Shown here piece after piece: positions 1 to 9,066 of a stretch of DNA of 52,014 nt. Source of the DNA: Bacteroidaceae bacterium (lineage in GTDB: Bacteria > Bacteroidota > Bacteroidia > Bacteroidales > Bacteroidaceae); NCBI GenBank assembly GCA_017650045.1, contig JAGCFP010000084.1, forward strand, positions 1 through 52,014. Reading direction: 5' to 3'. Each line of letters opens with the position of its first letter. Positions within the stretch are counted from its first letter, which is position 1. The translations under genes and the position numbers were made by a program. Below the pieces are notes generated by a model. That model saw only the letters and a program-made list of their open reading frames with translations. It made no database searches and was not told the origin of the DNA.

Positions 1-3000
1 CACGGAAAGAGTGAACTTTGTGCGGAAGTGTATCTGGAAAAGGCGCAACACCTACATAATGAAGGGAAGTATAAGGAAGCGGATAAGGTTTGTGATGAAG
101 CCATCGGACGTTATCCGTCTTATCGTCGCATTGCTGCTTTGAAAAACCTGAAGCAGCAAATGTATCAGCCATCGGTTAATGTGCGTTATCCTCAGTTTGG
201 CCATCCGTCAGAGGATGTCAAACTACAACTGCACTATGCCAATGTGCGAGGGGTGGATGTCTATGTCTATCAAACTGCGCTTACAAGTATCCCTGAGAAT
301 TATGAGCCAGACAAGATTGCTTATAAGAACTACAGCTTGCTAAAATCGGAACACTTTACTTTCTCGGAGGCCGATTTAGTGAAGAAGGAGCCTATTCTGG
401 ATAAGGATACGGTTCTGACACTCCCTGCTGTCAGTAAACCTGGGGTGTACTTGTTGCGTGTGGTACCCATCGGAGAAACGGGTATGGTCAAGATGGACTA
501 CATGGCTGCTTCAAGACTGAAACTGGTGTCAATGAATTTAGGTGATGGCAAGTATGAACTGACTACCATAGATGGACAGAGTGGTCATCCTGTCACTGAT
601 GTGCAGGTCACTCTCTACTCGGGTTATGGACGTACACGCAAGTCGTTGCAACAGTTCCTAACGGATAAAGAAGGTAGGTACCTAATACAGCTGGATAAGA
701 ATGAGCGTGTAAGTGCCTATAGCTTGAGTAAGGGTGATGATACAACGTTGAAGAACCAATATCTGAACTTGCAAAGCTATTATCGTACTCCTTCTTCCCA
801 AGATGATAGAACGGAAGTGAGAGCATTCTTGTTGACCGACCGTTCTCTGTATCGTCCTGGTCAGACAATCTATGTCAAGGGCATACTTTATAATCAGAAA
901 GGCAGGGAAACGGAGGTAAAAACCGACTTTAACGATGAGTTGCTGCTGCTTGATGTCAATGGACAAGAAATCAGTCGCCAAAAGGTAAGTACGGGTGACT
1001 TCGGCTCCTTCCGTGCAGAATTCATGCTTCCAAGTGCTTGTCTTAATGGTGATTTCACTTTACGCCTCAATGATAATGGAACAACGACTAACGTGAGGGT
1101 GGAGGAATACAAACGCCCCACTTTCGAGATAGGATTTAATCCTATAACCACCGCTTATCGTTTAGGCGATGAAGTGGTGCTGACAGGTTTTGCCAAAATG
1201 CTCAATGGCGTCTCTCTGCAAAATGTACCTGTGCACTATACCGTGATGAGGCAGGAAGAAGGACGCTATTGGCGATGGGGAAAAGAGAAGCCATTGGTAG
1301 CCGATAGTGTCACCATAGACCAAGCAGGCAACTTCAACATTCCATTGCATTTACAGAAAGATGATTCGCGCCCAAGAGTGAATACCTATTATTTCCATGT
1401 GAACGTGACAGTCACTGATGTGAATGGAGAAACTCAGGAAGCATCCACAACATTGACGGTTTCACAGAAGGCGTACACAATCTATGCAGATATTCCAGGT
1501 GTCGTGGAGAAAGGAGATTCCTTGAATTATACCATTCGTGTAGAGAATTTCCAAGGCGAGGGTCAGGCACAGAAAGTACGCTACCGCCTTTTCCGCATTG
1601 AAAGCACTCAACCCGATGAGCGTAAAGAAGTAAAGGTTTCTGAAGCGGTGGTAGATGCTGGTCAGAAGGTGGATTTCACAGCTTGGAAGTCGTTACCATC
1701 TGCCAGGTATAAGTTGGAAACATCCCTTCCTATGGAAGATGATTTGGAGGAAGCTTTACGTGCAGTGAATATGGTAGAGTTTATGCTATATTCTGTATCT
1801 GACAACAAACTTGGTACGTTCACGCAGGTATTCTGTCCTTCTTCAAGCCTGACGTTCTCAGAAACAGAAACTGCGGACATCATTTATGGAACATCTTTCA
1901 AGGATACCTATGTCTTCTTGGATATCTTCAAGGGAAATGAGCGCTTAGAAAGTCGGGTCTTGAACCTGTCAGATGAATTGACTACTTTGCACATGCCATA
2001 TAAGTCGGTTTATGGCGAAGGCATCACCTTGCTGTTCTTCTTCGTGAAGAACGGGGAAGCCTATTCTCAGATGGTAACATTGAACAAGAAATACCCTGAA
2101 AAGGGATTGAAGTTCAAGTGGGAAGTATTCCGCGACAAGTTACAACCAGGACAGCAGGAAGAGTGGAAACTAGTCATCAAGGATGCAAAAGGAAAACCTG
2201 CCGTGGCAGAACTCTTGGCACTGATGTATGATGAGTCGCTCGACAAGATTTACCATCGTAGTCAGGGGCTCTGGGTGAATTATCCGCACTATTACAGATA
2301 TGTGAATAAGCAGATGACAGGTAGGATGGAGAATTCTATGTATCTGCAAAAACTCATCCGCAATCTCGATGTAGCTCCGATGCTGGATTTCGACTACTTT
2401 ATGTCCTTCTTCCACCGCTACTATTATAATAATAGTGTGCGTATGTATGCCAGAAGTCTGGGGGCTGCAGCTCCTCAGATGAAGATGGGCGTGGCCATGG
2501 CAGAAGCAGAAGATGCAATGGTGATGGAGGAAGCTACTATGGAAACTGCTGCCTTCGATGATATGGGTGGTGCGCTCAACGAAGAGGATGCAGGACCGAT
2601 GGAGCTGCCTAATGCAGACGCATCTCTAAGAACTAACTTTGCTGAAACTGCATTCTTCTATCCACAACTTCACACCAATGAGCAGGGTGAGGTGGTGATT
2701 TCATTTACTATTCCAGAGAGTCTGACGCGTTGGAGTTTCGTGGGTTATGCTCACAGTAAGGAGATGGAGACAGGAACCCTGAAAGAAACCGTGACAACTG
2801 CCAAAGACTTTATGCTCAGACCTAATATGCCACGTTTCCTTAGAGTGGGGGATAAGACGCAGATAGCTGCCTCTGTGCAGAATCTTAGTGAAAAACAAGT
2901 CGAAGGAACGGTAAACTTCATCTTGTTTAATCCTGTGGACAATCGCGTATATTCTTCTCAAAAGTTGCCTATCAATGTGAAAGCAGGTGAAACGGGTAGC

Positions 3001-4950
3001 GTGAACTTTGGCTTTACTGTTCCTGAAGATATCGACCTTATGGGTATCCGTATGATGGCGAATACCGAGGAATTCAGCGATGGAGAGCAGCATGTGTTGG
3101 CCGTATTAAGCAATAAGCAATATGTGATAGAAAGTGTGTCCATGCCTATCCGTGGTAATCAGACTCGCACATTCAGCTTGGAATCACTTTTCAATCATCA
3201 TCATAAGAGTGCCTCTCAGAAACGTCTGACAGTGGAATTTACGGGCAATCCTGCGTGGTATGCTGTTCAGGCATTGCCATCGGTAAGTACCCCGCTACAC
3301 GACAATGCCATTGATTGGGCCATTTCTTATTATGTCAATACGTTGGCCAGTCATATTGCCAATAGTCAGCCTCGCATTCAGCAAGTGTTCAATCGTTGGA
3401 AGAATACCGATGCTGCCAAGGAAACCTTTATCAGCCAACTTCAGAAGAATGCCGATCTAAAGGAAATCTTGCTGAATGAATCACCTTGGGTATTGGATGC
3501 TCAGGGTGAAGCCGATCAGCGACAGCGCATCGCTACGCTCTTCGATCTCAATCAGATGAAGGATAAGCAAACCTCGGCTTTGGTAAAACTGCAAGGTCTG
3601 CAGAACGAAGATGGCGGATGGAGTTGGTACAAGGGAATGCGAAGTAGTTGGTATACCACAACTTTCATTGTGGAGCAACTGGCGCGTATTCCGATACTTA
3701 CCCAGACAACTTTATCTCCACAGAGTGAACAGATGCAGGAAAAAGCATTCAGTTATCTGCATGATGAGGCTCTGGATACCTATAAAGAGATTCAGCGATG
3801 GATGAAGCGTGACAAAAACTATAAGTACGAGTATTTGTCGAATGCCATGATGGATTACCTCTATCTGATAGCCATTACAGGCGTAGATGTACCCAGGCAG
3901 AATAAAGAAGCCTATGCCTTCTTCATGGAGCGTGTGCCCAATAACCTGACGAATGGTTCTTTGACTTGTAAGGCCATGAGTGCAGTGATTTTGAAGAAAG
4001 CTGGACAGGAAAAGAAAGCAAATGAGTTTATCGCTTCTTTGAAAGAGCATCTTGTCATGGAAGACGAACTTGGAGCGCACTTTGCCTTCCTTGATCAGCC
4101 TTATGCTTGGGGTATGCTCCCCATTCCTACCCATGTGGCAGTGATGGAGGCCTTTGGCGAGTTTGAAGGAAATGAAACCCTCATTGAGGAGATGAAAATC
4201 TGGCTGTTGAAGCAGAAACAGACTCACGGATGGAACAATAGCGTGGCCACTACAGATGCCGTGTATGCTTTGCTATGTACAGGTACAGACTTGTTGCAAA
4301 ATCAAGGAGATGTGAGAATCAGTATTGGCGATGAAGTCATTGAAACTCTTGCTCCTGCAAAGACCATTGTGCCAGATCTGGGATATGTGAAGCAGAGTTT
4401 TACCGACAATAAGAAAGTGCTAGATGCCAGTGAGGCTGTGGTGGAGAAAAGGGATGCAGGCATTGCATGGGGAGCTGTCTATGCCCAATATCTCTCACCA
4501 ATGACCGATGTGACACAACAAGGAGCAGAATTAAATGTAGATAGGAAGTTCTATGTGGAGCGTACAGATGCCAATGGCAGGAAGTCGTTGGTGCAGATAG
4601 GTGATAAGGCGATGCTGAAGGTAGGTGATATGGTCGTTTCACGCATCACCATCTCTTTAGACCGTAGCATGGACTTCGTGCAACTGAAGGATCGTTTAGC
4701 TTCTTGCTTTGAACCATTGAATGCACTTTCTGGTTATCGTTGGAACCTAGGCATTGGATACTATGTAGAAAGTGAAGATGCTGCAACCAACTTCTTCTTC
4801 GATGCTTTAGGAAAAGGAGTCTATGTTCTGGAAAGCAGATATCGTATTTCAAGGGCTGGAACTTATCAGGTTGGCATTGCAAGTATGCAGTGTGCCTATG
4901 CTCCGGAGTATGTCTCTCACTCTTCTGGAATGACTATAGAAGTGGAATGA
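1..4950 (+). CDS. Alpha-2-macroglobulin family protein (5'-truncated by window edge)
   Basis: The frame is open to the first base, so the true start lies upstream; the GTG at 28 is only the first possible start inside the window. About 1,650 residues remain. The N-terminal visible part looks TPR-like (AQHLHNEGKYKEADKVCDEA). Then come MG2-type macroglobulin features (DRSLYRPGQTIYVKGILYN), a Met/Ala/Glu/Asp-rich low-complexity stretch coded near 2,480-2,600, the A2M core (ETAFFYPQLHTNEQGEVVISF) and an alpha-alpha toroid region (LQNEDGGWSWYKG). Bacterial relatives are envelope proteins thought to trap or resist proteases. The thioester CxEQ motif of classical A2M is not visible: the equivalent place, coded near 3,290-3,330, reads PLHDNAIDW. 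The following DUF1573 gene has its own promoter-like box. Family assignment is confident; function is inferred. Confidence 0.9.
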   Translation, partial: HGKSELCAEVYLEKAQHLHNEGKYKEADKVCDEAIGRYPSYRRIAALKNLKQQMYQPSVNVRYPQFGHPSEDVKLQLHYANVRGVDVYVYQTALTSIPENYEPDKIAYKNYSLLKSEHFTFSEADLVKKEPILDKDTVLTLPAVSKPGVYLLRVVPIGETGMVKMDYMAASRLKLVSMNLGDGKYELTTIDGQSGHPVTDVQVTLYSGYGRTRKSLQQFLTDKEGRYLIQLDKNERVSAYSLSKGDDTTLKNQYLNLQSYYRTPSSQDDRTEVRAFLLTDRSLYRPGQTIYVKGILYNQKGRETEVKTDFNDELLLLDVNGQEISRQKVSTGDFGSFRAEFMLPSACLNGDFTLRLNDNGTTTNVRVEEYKRPTFEIGFNPITTAYRLGDEVVLTGFAKMLNGVSLQNVPVHYTVMRQEEGRYWRWGKEKPLVADSVTIDQAGNFNIPLHLQKDDSRPRVNTYYFHVNVTVTDVNGETQEASTTLTVSQKAYTIYADIPGVVEKGDSLNYTIRVENFQGEGQAQKVRYRLFRIESTQPDERKEVKVSEAVVDAGQKVDFTAWKSLPSARYKLETSLPMEDDLEEALRAVNMVEFMLYSVSDNKLGTFTQVFCPSSSLTFSETETADIIYGTSFKDTYVFLDIFKGNERLESRVLNLSDELTTLHMPYKSVYGEGITLLFFFVKNGEAYSQMVTLNKKYPEKGLKFKWEVFRDKLQPGQQEEWKLVIKDAKGKPAVAELLALMYDESLDKIYHRSQGLWVNYPHYYRYVNKQMTGRMENSMYLQKLIRNLDVAPMLDFDYFMSFFHRYYYNNSVRMYARSLGAAAPQMKMGVAMAEAEDAMVMEEATMETAAFDDMGGALNEEDAGPMELPNADASLRTNFAETAFFYPQLHTNEQGEVVISFTIPESLTRWSFVGYAHSKEMETGTLKETVTTAKDFMLRPNMPRFLRVGDKTQIAASVQNLSEKQVEGTVNFILFNPVDNRVYSSQKLPINVKAGETGSVNFGFTVPEDIDLMGIRMMANTEEFSDGEQHVLAVLSNKQYVIESVSMPIRGNQTRTFSLESLFNHHHKSASQKRLTVEFTGNPAWYAVQALPSVSTPLHDNAIDWAISYYVNTLASHIANSQPRIQQVFNRWKNTDAAKETFISQLQKNADLKEILLNESPWVLDAQGEADQRQRIATLFDLNQMKDKQTSALVKLQGLQNEDGGWSWYKGMRSSWYTTTFIVEQLARIPILTQTTLSPQSEQMQEKAFSYLHDEALDTYKEIQRWMKRDKNYKYEYLSNAMMDYLYLIAITGVDVPRQNKEAYAFFMERVPNNLTNGSLTCKAMSAVILKKAGQEKKANEFIASLKEHLVMEDELGAHFAFLDQPYAWGMLPIPTHVAVMEAFGEFEGNETLIEEMKIWLLKQKQTHGWNNSVATTDAVYALLCTGTDLLQNQGDVRISIGDEVIETLAPAKTIVPDLGYVKQSFTDNKKVLDASEAVVEKRDAGIAWGAVYAQYLSPMTDVTQQGAELNVDRKFYVERTDANGRKSLVQIGDKAMLKVGDMVVSRITISLDRSMDFVQLKDRLASCFEPLNALSGYRWNLGIGYYVESEDAATNFFFDALGKGVYVLESRYRISRAGTYQVGIASMQCAYAPEYVSHSSGMTIEVE

Positions 4951-4996
4951 GTGTAAGTCTTTCTAGATGAAATTATGGTTTTTCAAATAAAAACTG

Positions 4997-5004
4997 TACT
5001 TTTG
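4997..5004 (+). promoter_or_regulatory. -7 promoter box (TACTTTTG) for the DUF1573 gene
   Basis: Matches the Bacteroidetes TAnnTTTG consensus 22 bp before the ATG at 5027. No clean TTTG -33 box is visible. Confidence 0.5.
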
Positions 5005-5026
5005 TAGCATTAAAGCTATAATTGAG

Positions 5027-6094
5027 ATGAAACGTTTTTTACTCATCCTATATTTTTTAGTCATCGGGGTGTGCTGTGCGTTATGTCAACCGCAGTTCAA
5101 TCCGACGACTACTTCTGTTGATCTTGGAAAAGTAGAGTGGAAGAAACCCACTCAAATTAAATATACGATTACCAACTCTGGAAATGCTCCTTTGGTGCTC
5201 TCTGATGTAGAACCGGACTGTTCTTGCACAGTGGCCGATTGGACGCAGAGTCCCATCGCTCCGGGTGAAAGCGGTCAGATTAACCTTACTTTTGAAGCCG
5301 AGACTCTGGGGCATTTTCAAAAGTCGGTAGCTGTATGGACCAATACCGAACCTCACATTGCTTATCTGTCATTCAGAGGACAGGTGCTTCCTGAAGTGAA
5401 AGACTATACGGCATCGCATCCTTATCAGATAGGCGATATCCGCTTGGATACTACGAGTATTGATTTCCCAGAGGTACACTTAGGTGAACGCCCTGTGTTT
5501 CACATGAGTATGGCCAACATGTCTCAAGAGAATTGGGAACCTGTCTTGATGCATCTGCCTTCTTATATGACGATTATGTCTACCAAGGAGATTTTAGCTC
5601 CAGAAGACAAGTGTGATATAGAATTGACCTTAGACTCATATATGCTTCCTGACTATGGACTAACGCAGACATCGGTATATTTGTCTCGTTTCCCTGGTGA
5701 TAAGGTTGGTGCTGCTAATGAGATTCCTGTGACAATCGTGTTGTTACCCGATTTCTCTGCTCTGACGGAGAATGATCGCTTGAATAGTCCGCGTATTCAG
5801 ATTTCTACTACAGAGATAGACATGAGTACGGAATTACAGAGCAAATCAAAGGTAAGAAAAGACATCACCATCACGAATGCAGGAAAATCCTTACTTAGGA
5901 TAGGAAAGTTGCAGGTATTCAGTAGAGCTGTGAATGCCGATATAAAGAATACAAAGATAGCTCCAGGGGAGTCAGTGCCATTGCGAGTTACGGTGAACAA
6001 AAAGGACATAAGACCGAATAGCCGAATGAGTCTGCTGATTATCAGCAATGACCCTGACCATACGATGGAGATAATCAATATTAAGACTGAATAA
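5027..6094 (+). CDS. DUF1573 secreted protein
   Basis: 355 residues with an N-terminal signal peptide (MKRFLLILYFLVIGVCCALC). The first Ig-like domain has the DUF1573 hallmarks: VDLGKVEWKKPTQIKYTITN, then DVEPDCSCTVADW and APGESGQINLTF. A second related domain lies near residues 140-230 and a third near 265-355 (KDITITNAGKSLLRIGKLQV). DUF1573 proteins are abundant in Bacteroidetes as exported or surface proteins with ASPM/SPD-2/Hydin-like beta folds; no enzymatic role is known to me. Cys18 and Cys20 sit near the signal-peptide end, but I do not see a clear lipobox. It follows the A2M-like gene by 76 bp on the same strand. Confidence 0.85.
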   Translation: MKRFLLILYFLVIGVCCALCQPQFNPTTTSVDLGKVEWKKPTQIKYTITNSGNAPLVLSDVEPDCSCTVADWTQSPIAPGESGQINLTFEAETLGHFQKSVAVWTNTEPHIAYLSFRGQVLPEVKDYTASHPYQIGDIRLDTTSIDFPEVHLGERPVFHMSMANMSQENWEPVLMHLPSYMTIMSTKEILAPEDKCDIELTLDSYMLPDYGLTQTSVYLSRFPGDKVGAANEIPVTIVLLPDFSALTENDRLNSPRIQISTTEIDMSTELQSKSKVRKDITITNAGKSLLRIGKLQVFSRAVNADIKNTKIAPGESVPLRVTVNKKDIRPNSRMSLLIISNDPDHTMEIINIKTE

Positions 6095-6110
6095 TAGTAA
6101 TGAAAATGAT

Positions 6111-7214
6111 ATGATGGATCATCCTGAAAATAGCGAAGAATACAAAGGTCTGCAGGTAAATGCAGGCGTAGAGGGCGGCGTATCTATTGTAAATCCATAT
6201 CGCAAGAAAAATCCTCGTAAGCCACAGCCAACAGTGTCTGAGTTTGTAGAAGGTATCGTGAAGGGTGACATAACCATGCTCAGTCGTGCTGTGACATTGG
6301 TGGAGAGCGTGAAGCCAGAGCATCAGGTCATTGCGCAGGAAGTGATAGAGAAATGCCTGCCGTATTCGGGTAATTCTGTACGTGTGGGTATCAGTGGAGT
6401 GCCTGGTGCAGGAAAGAGTACTTCCATCGATGTGTTTGGGACGTATGTACTTGAGAAAAAGGGAGGAAAATTGGCTGTGTTGGCCATAGACCCAAGCAGT
6501 GAACGCACCAAAGGAAGTATCTTAGGTGACAAGACGCGTATGGAACACTTAGCTATTCATCCGAAGGCATTCATTCGTCCTAGTCCTTCTGCAGGTTCTT
6601 TGGGAGGTGTGGCTCGGAAAACTCGTGAGACCATTGTACTTTGTGAAGCTGCAGGATTCGACAAGATTTTTGTGGAGACCGTAGGTGTAGGACAGAGTGA
6701 GACTGCTTGTCATTCCATGGTGGATTTCTTCTTGGTCATCCAGTTGGCTGGTACTGGTGATGAACTTCAAGGTATCAAGCGTGGTATCATGGAGATGGCA
6801 GATGGTATAGTCATCAATAAAGCTGATGGAGATAATGTAGAACGTGCAAAGCTTGCAGCAAGTCAGTTCCGCTCTGCATTGCACATGTTCCCCGCTCCAG
6901 AATCAGGATGGACTCCAGAAGTTCATACCTACTCTGGTTTCTATAATCTGGGTGTAGATAAGGTTTGGGATATGATTTACCGTTACATTGACTTTGTGAA
7001 GCTGAACGGTTACTTTGATTACCGTCGTAATGAGCAGAGCAAATATTGGATGTATGAGAGTATCAATGAACAACTGCGCAACAGTTTCTATCAGAATGAA
7101 CTTATCGAGCCTATGCTTGCTATGGAAGAGGCGAGGGTGTTGCAAGGCAAGGTCACTTCGTTTGTAGCTGCGAAGCATTTACTTGATACCTATTTCGATG
7201 AAATGAAGAAATAA
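6111..7214 (+). CDS. meaB: Methylmalonyl-CoA mutase-associated GTPase MeaB
   Basis: 367 residues, the usual MeaB/ArgK length. The P-loop is GVPGAGKST (about residues 96-104), followed by AIDPSSERTKGSILGDKTRM, the FIRPSPSAGSLGGVARKTRE segment, the DxxG-like region FVETVGVGQSE and the NKADGDN base-recognition motif. MeaB is a G3E-family GTPase chaperone that protects and loads B12-dependent methylmalonyl-CoA mutase; this fits the propionate/succinate metabolism typical of Bacteroidales. The mutase genes are not in the window. Two adjacent ATGs (6111, 6114) are possible starts. The next gene starts 18 bp downstream. Confidence 0.93.
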   Translation: MMDHPENSEEYKGLQVNAGVEGGVSIVNPYRKKNPRKPQPTVSEFVEGIVKGDITMLSRAVTLVESVKPEHQVIAQEVIEKCLPYSGNSVRVGISGVPGAGKSTSIDVFGTYVLEKKGGKLAVLAIDPSSERTKGSILGDKTRMEHLAIHPKAFIRPSPSAGSLGGVARKTRETIVLCEAAGFDKIFVETVGVGQSETACHSMVDFFLVIQLAGTGDELQGIKRGIMEMADGIVINKADGDNVERAKLAASQFRSALHMFPAPESGWTPEVHTYSGFYNLGVDKVWDMIYRYIDFVKLNGYFDYRRNEQSKYWMYESINEQLRNSFYQNELIEPMLAMEEARVLQGKVTSFVAAKHLLDTYFDEMKK

Positions 7215-7232
7215 TATTTAAACTATAAGGTC

Positions 7233-8054
7233 ATGGATAAACAAGCCAATTATATCAAACGCATAGAGATTCCGAATCTTTGGGATCGCTATCGCATTGC
7301 TTGGGACCTTCGCCCTGATGTGAACATCTTGGGTGGTATAAATGGTGTCGGGAAAACGACCATCCTAAATCGATCCATTGATTATCTGGAACAGACCACG
7401 GGTCATGTGAAAAATGATGAGAAAAATGGCGTCAAGGTGTTTTTTGATGATCCCGAAGCCACCTTCATACCATACGATGTGATTCGTAGCTATGACCGCC
7501 CACTGGTGCAGGGAGAGTTCACTGCACGTATGGCAGACCCCCAAGTGCGTTCAGAACTGGATTGGCAAATTTATCTCCTCCAACGACGTTACTTGAATTA
7601 TCAAGTCAATATAGGAAATCGCATGATAGAATTGTTGGGTGGAGATGATGAAGATCGGTTAAAGGCTACTAAAGTGTCAGAACCAAAGCGTAAGTTCCAA
7701 CGACTCATTGATGACCTTTTCAGTTATACTAAAAAGAAGATAGATCGTAAAAGCAATGAGATTATCTTCTATCAAGGACGTGAACGCCTCACACCTTACC
7801 AGCTTTCCGCAGGAGAGAAACATGTGTTGGTCATTCTACTTACTGTTTTGGTGCGAGAAGGTGAGCACAGTGTACTTTTCATGGATGAGCCAGAAGCCTC
7901 TTTACATATAGAGTGGCAGCAACGACTTATCAGTATGATTAGAGAACTGAATCCCAATATGCAGTTGATTCTTACTACACATTCTCCTGCCGTCATCATG
8001 GATGGATGGATGGATGCTGTAACAGAAGTCAGTGAGATTGCTACAGAGTTATGA
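7233..8054 (+). CDS. AAA/ABC-type ATPase, partner of DUF4435 protein (AriA-like?)
   Basis: 273 residues with a complete SMC/ABC-type ATPase core: Walker A GGINGVGKTT (residues 34-43), ABC signature LSAGEK, Walker B VLFMDEPEASLH and H-switch TTHSP. There are no membrane segments, so it is not a transporter partner. It overlaps the DUF4435 gene by 4 bp (ATGA), so the two proteins are probably made together. ATPase plus DUF4435 is the composition of PARIS anti-phage systems (AriA/AriB). The ATPase here is shorter than the PARIS AriA proteins I know of, and the neighbours are housekeeping genes, so membership in PARIS is an inference. Confidence 0.8.
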   Translation: MDKQANYIKRIEIPNLWDRYRIAWDLRPDVNILGGINGVGKTTILNRSIDYLEQTTGHVKNDEKNGVKVFFDDPEATFIPYDVIRSYDRPLVQGEFTARMADPQVRSELDWQIYLLQRRYLNYQVNIGNRMIELLGGDDEDRLKATKVSEPKRKFQRLIDDLFSYTKKKIDRKSNEIIFYQGRERLTPYQLSAGEKHVLVILLTVLVREGEHSVLFMDEPEASLHIEWQQRLISMIRELNPNMQLILTTHSPAVIMDGWMDAVTEVSEIATEL

Positions 8055-9058
8055 GTCTTTCTCTCCGAAATAATTTGTCTTCCCAATACTTGGAGGCTGC
8101 ATCTAAGCTTAGTCCCAAGCAGAAGCGTCGTCGCATCGTGGCTTACGTAGAAAGCTACGACGATATATATTTTTGGCGAAGCATTCTCTCTGAGTTTGAG
8201 AATGAGACACGTTATTTCCGAGTGATGTTACCCTCTAATTCATCTCTTTCCAAAGGCAAGAAGATGGTACTTACCAGTTGCTTGCGAAGTACACAACTTG
8301 GAAAGAATCTTATTGCATGCGTGGACAGTGATTATGATTACTTGCTGCAAGACTCTACAGATGTTTCCAGGGAGATGAACACGAACCCTTACATTTTCCA
8401 GACTTATACATACGCCATAGAAAACTATCAGTGTTATGCTGAGAATCTTCACGACATCTGTGTGGAATCTACATTAAACGATCATCAGATATTCAATTTT
8501 CCTGCCTATATGCGTGAATATTCTGAAATAGTCTGGCCTCTTTTTGTATGGAACATCTTACTTTATCGTCAACACATGAATAATAGTTTCCCTATGAATG
8601 TCTTCTGTAACGTCACCATTCCTCCTACGATTGACATTCGGAAACCTAAGTTCAGTCTTGATGCCCTTCGCTTACAGGTGGAAAGGAAGATGGACGAGTT
8701 GGCCAAACGACTTCCTCAGTTTGTAGATAAACTCGAAGGGATGGATGAAGAACTTCAAAGATTGGGGGTAACTCCTCAATATACCTATCTTTTCATGAAG
8801 GGGCATCATATTAAGGAGAATGTCGTGATGAAACTTGTCAATCCTGTGTGCGTCCAGTTGCGTCGTGAACGTGAAGATCAAATCCGTCGTTTGGCTCAAC
8901 ATCGTAAGCAATATGAAAACGAACTCTCAGGCTACAATAACAGTGCGTCTCCTGTGGAAGTCATTATGCGCAAGAACGACAATTATAAAGATCTTTTCCT
9001 CTACGAATGGATACGTGAGGATATAAGCCAGTTCTTGATGGAGAGTGAAAAGAAATAA
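8051..9058 (+). CDS. DUF4435 (TOPRIM-like) protein, AriB-like candidate effector
   Basis: 335 residues. The N-terminal half has the DUF4435/TOPRIM layout: an invariant Glu after a beta strand (IVAYVESYDD, Glu34) and an acidic DxDxD cluster (CVDSDYDYLL, Asp92/94/96). These are the metal-binding residues expected of a TOPRIM nuclease. The C-terminal half is helical and charged and I recognise nothing in it. The start ATG overlaps the ATPase stop (ATGA). In PARIS, the DUF4435 subunit AriB is the toxic nuclease released by the ATPase scaffold. The gene converges on trkH with an 8-bp gap. Confidence 0.8.
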   Translation: MSLSLRNNLSSQYLEAASKLSPKQKRRRIVAYVESYDDIYFWRSILSEFENETRYFRVMLPSNSSLSKGKKMVLTSCLRSTQLGKNLIACVDSDYDYLLQDSTDVSREMNTNPYIFQTYTYAIENYQCYAENLHDICVESTLNDHQIFNFPAYMREYSEIVWPLFVWNILLYRQHMNNSFPMNVFCNVTIPPTIDIRKPKFSLDALRLQVERKMDELAKRLPQFVDKLEGMDEELQRLGVTPQYTYLFMKGHHIKENVVMKLVNPVCVQLRREREDQIRRLAQHRKQYENELSGYNNSASPVEVIMRKNDNYKDLFLYEWIREDISQFLMESEKK

Positions 9059-9066
9059 TTGCGTTT

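Noticed and set aside
608-4882. Numerous minus-strand open frames within the A2M-like gene
   Set aside because: They are shadows of a long, strongly coding plus-strand frame and match no family.
7233-8054. ATPase as an ABC transporter subunit
   Set aside because: No membrane permease nearby; the partner is a DUF4435 protein and the motif layout is of the SMC/OLD-like AAA type.
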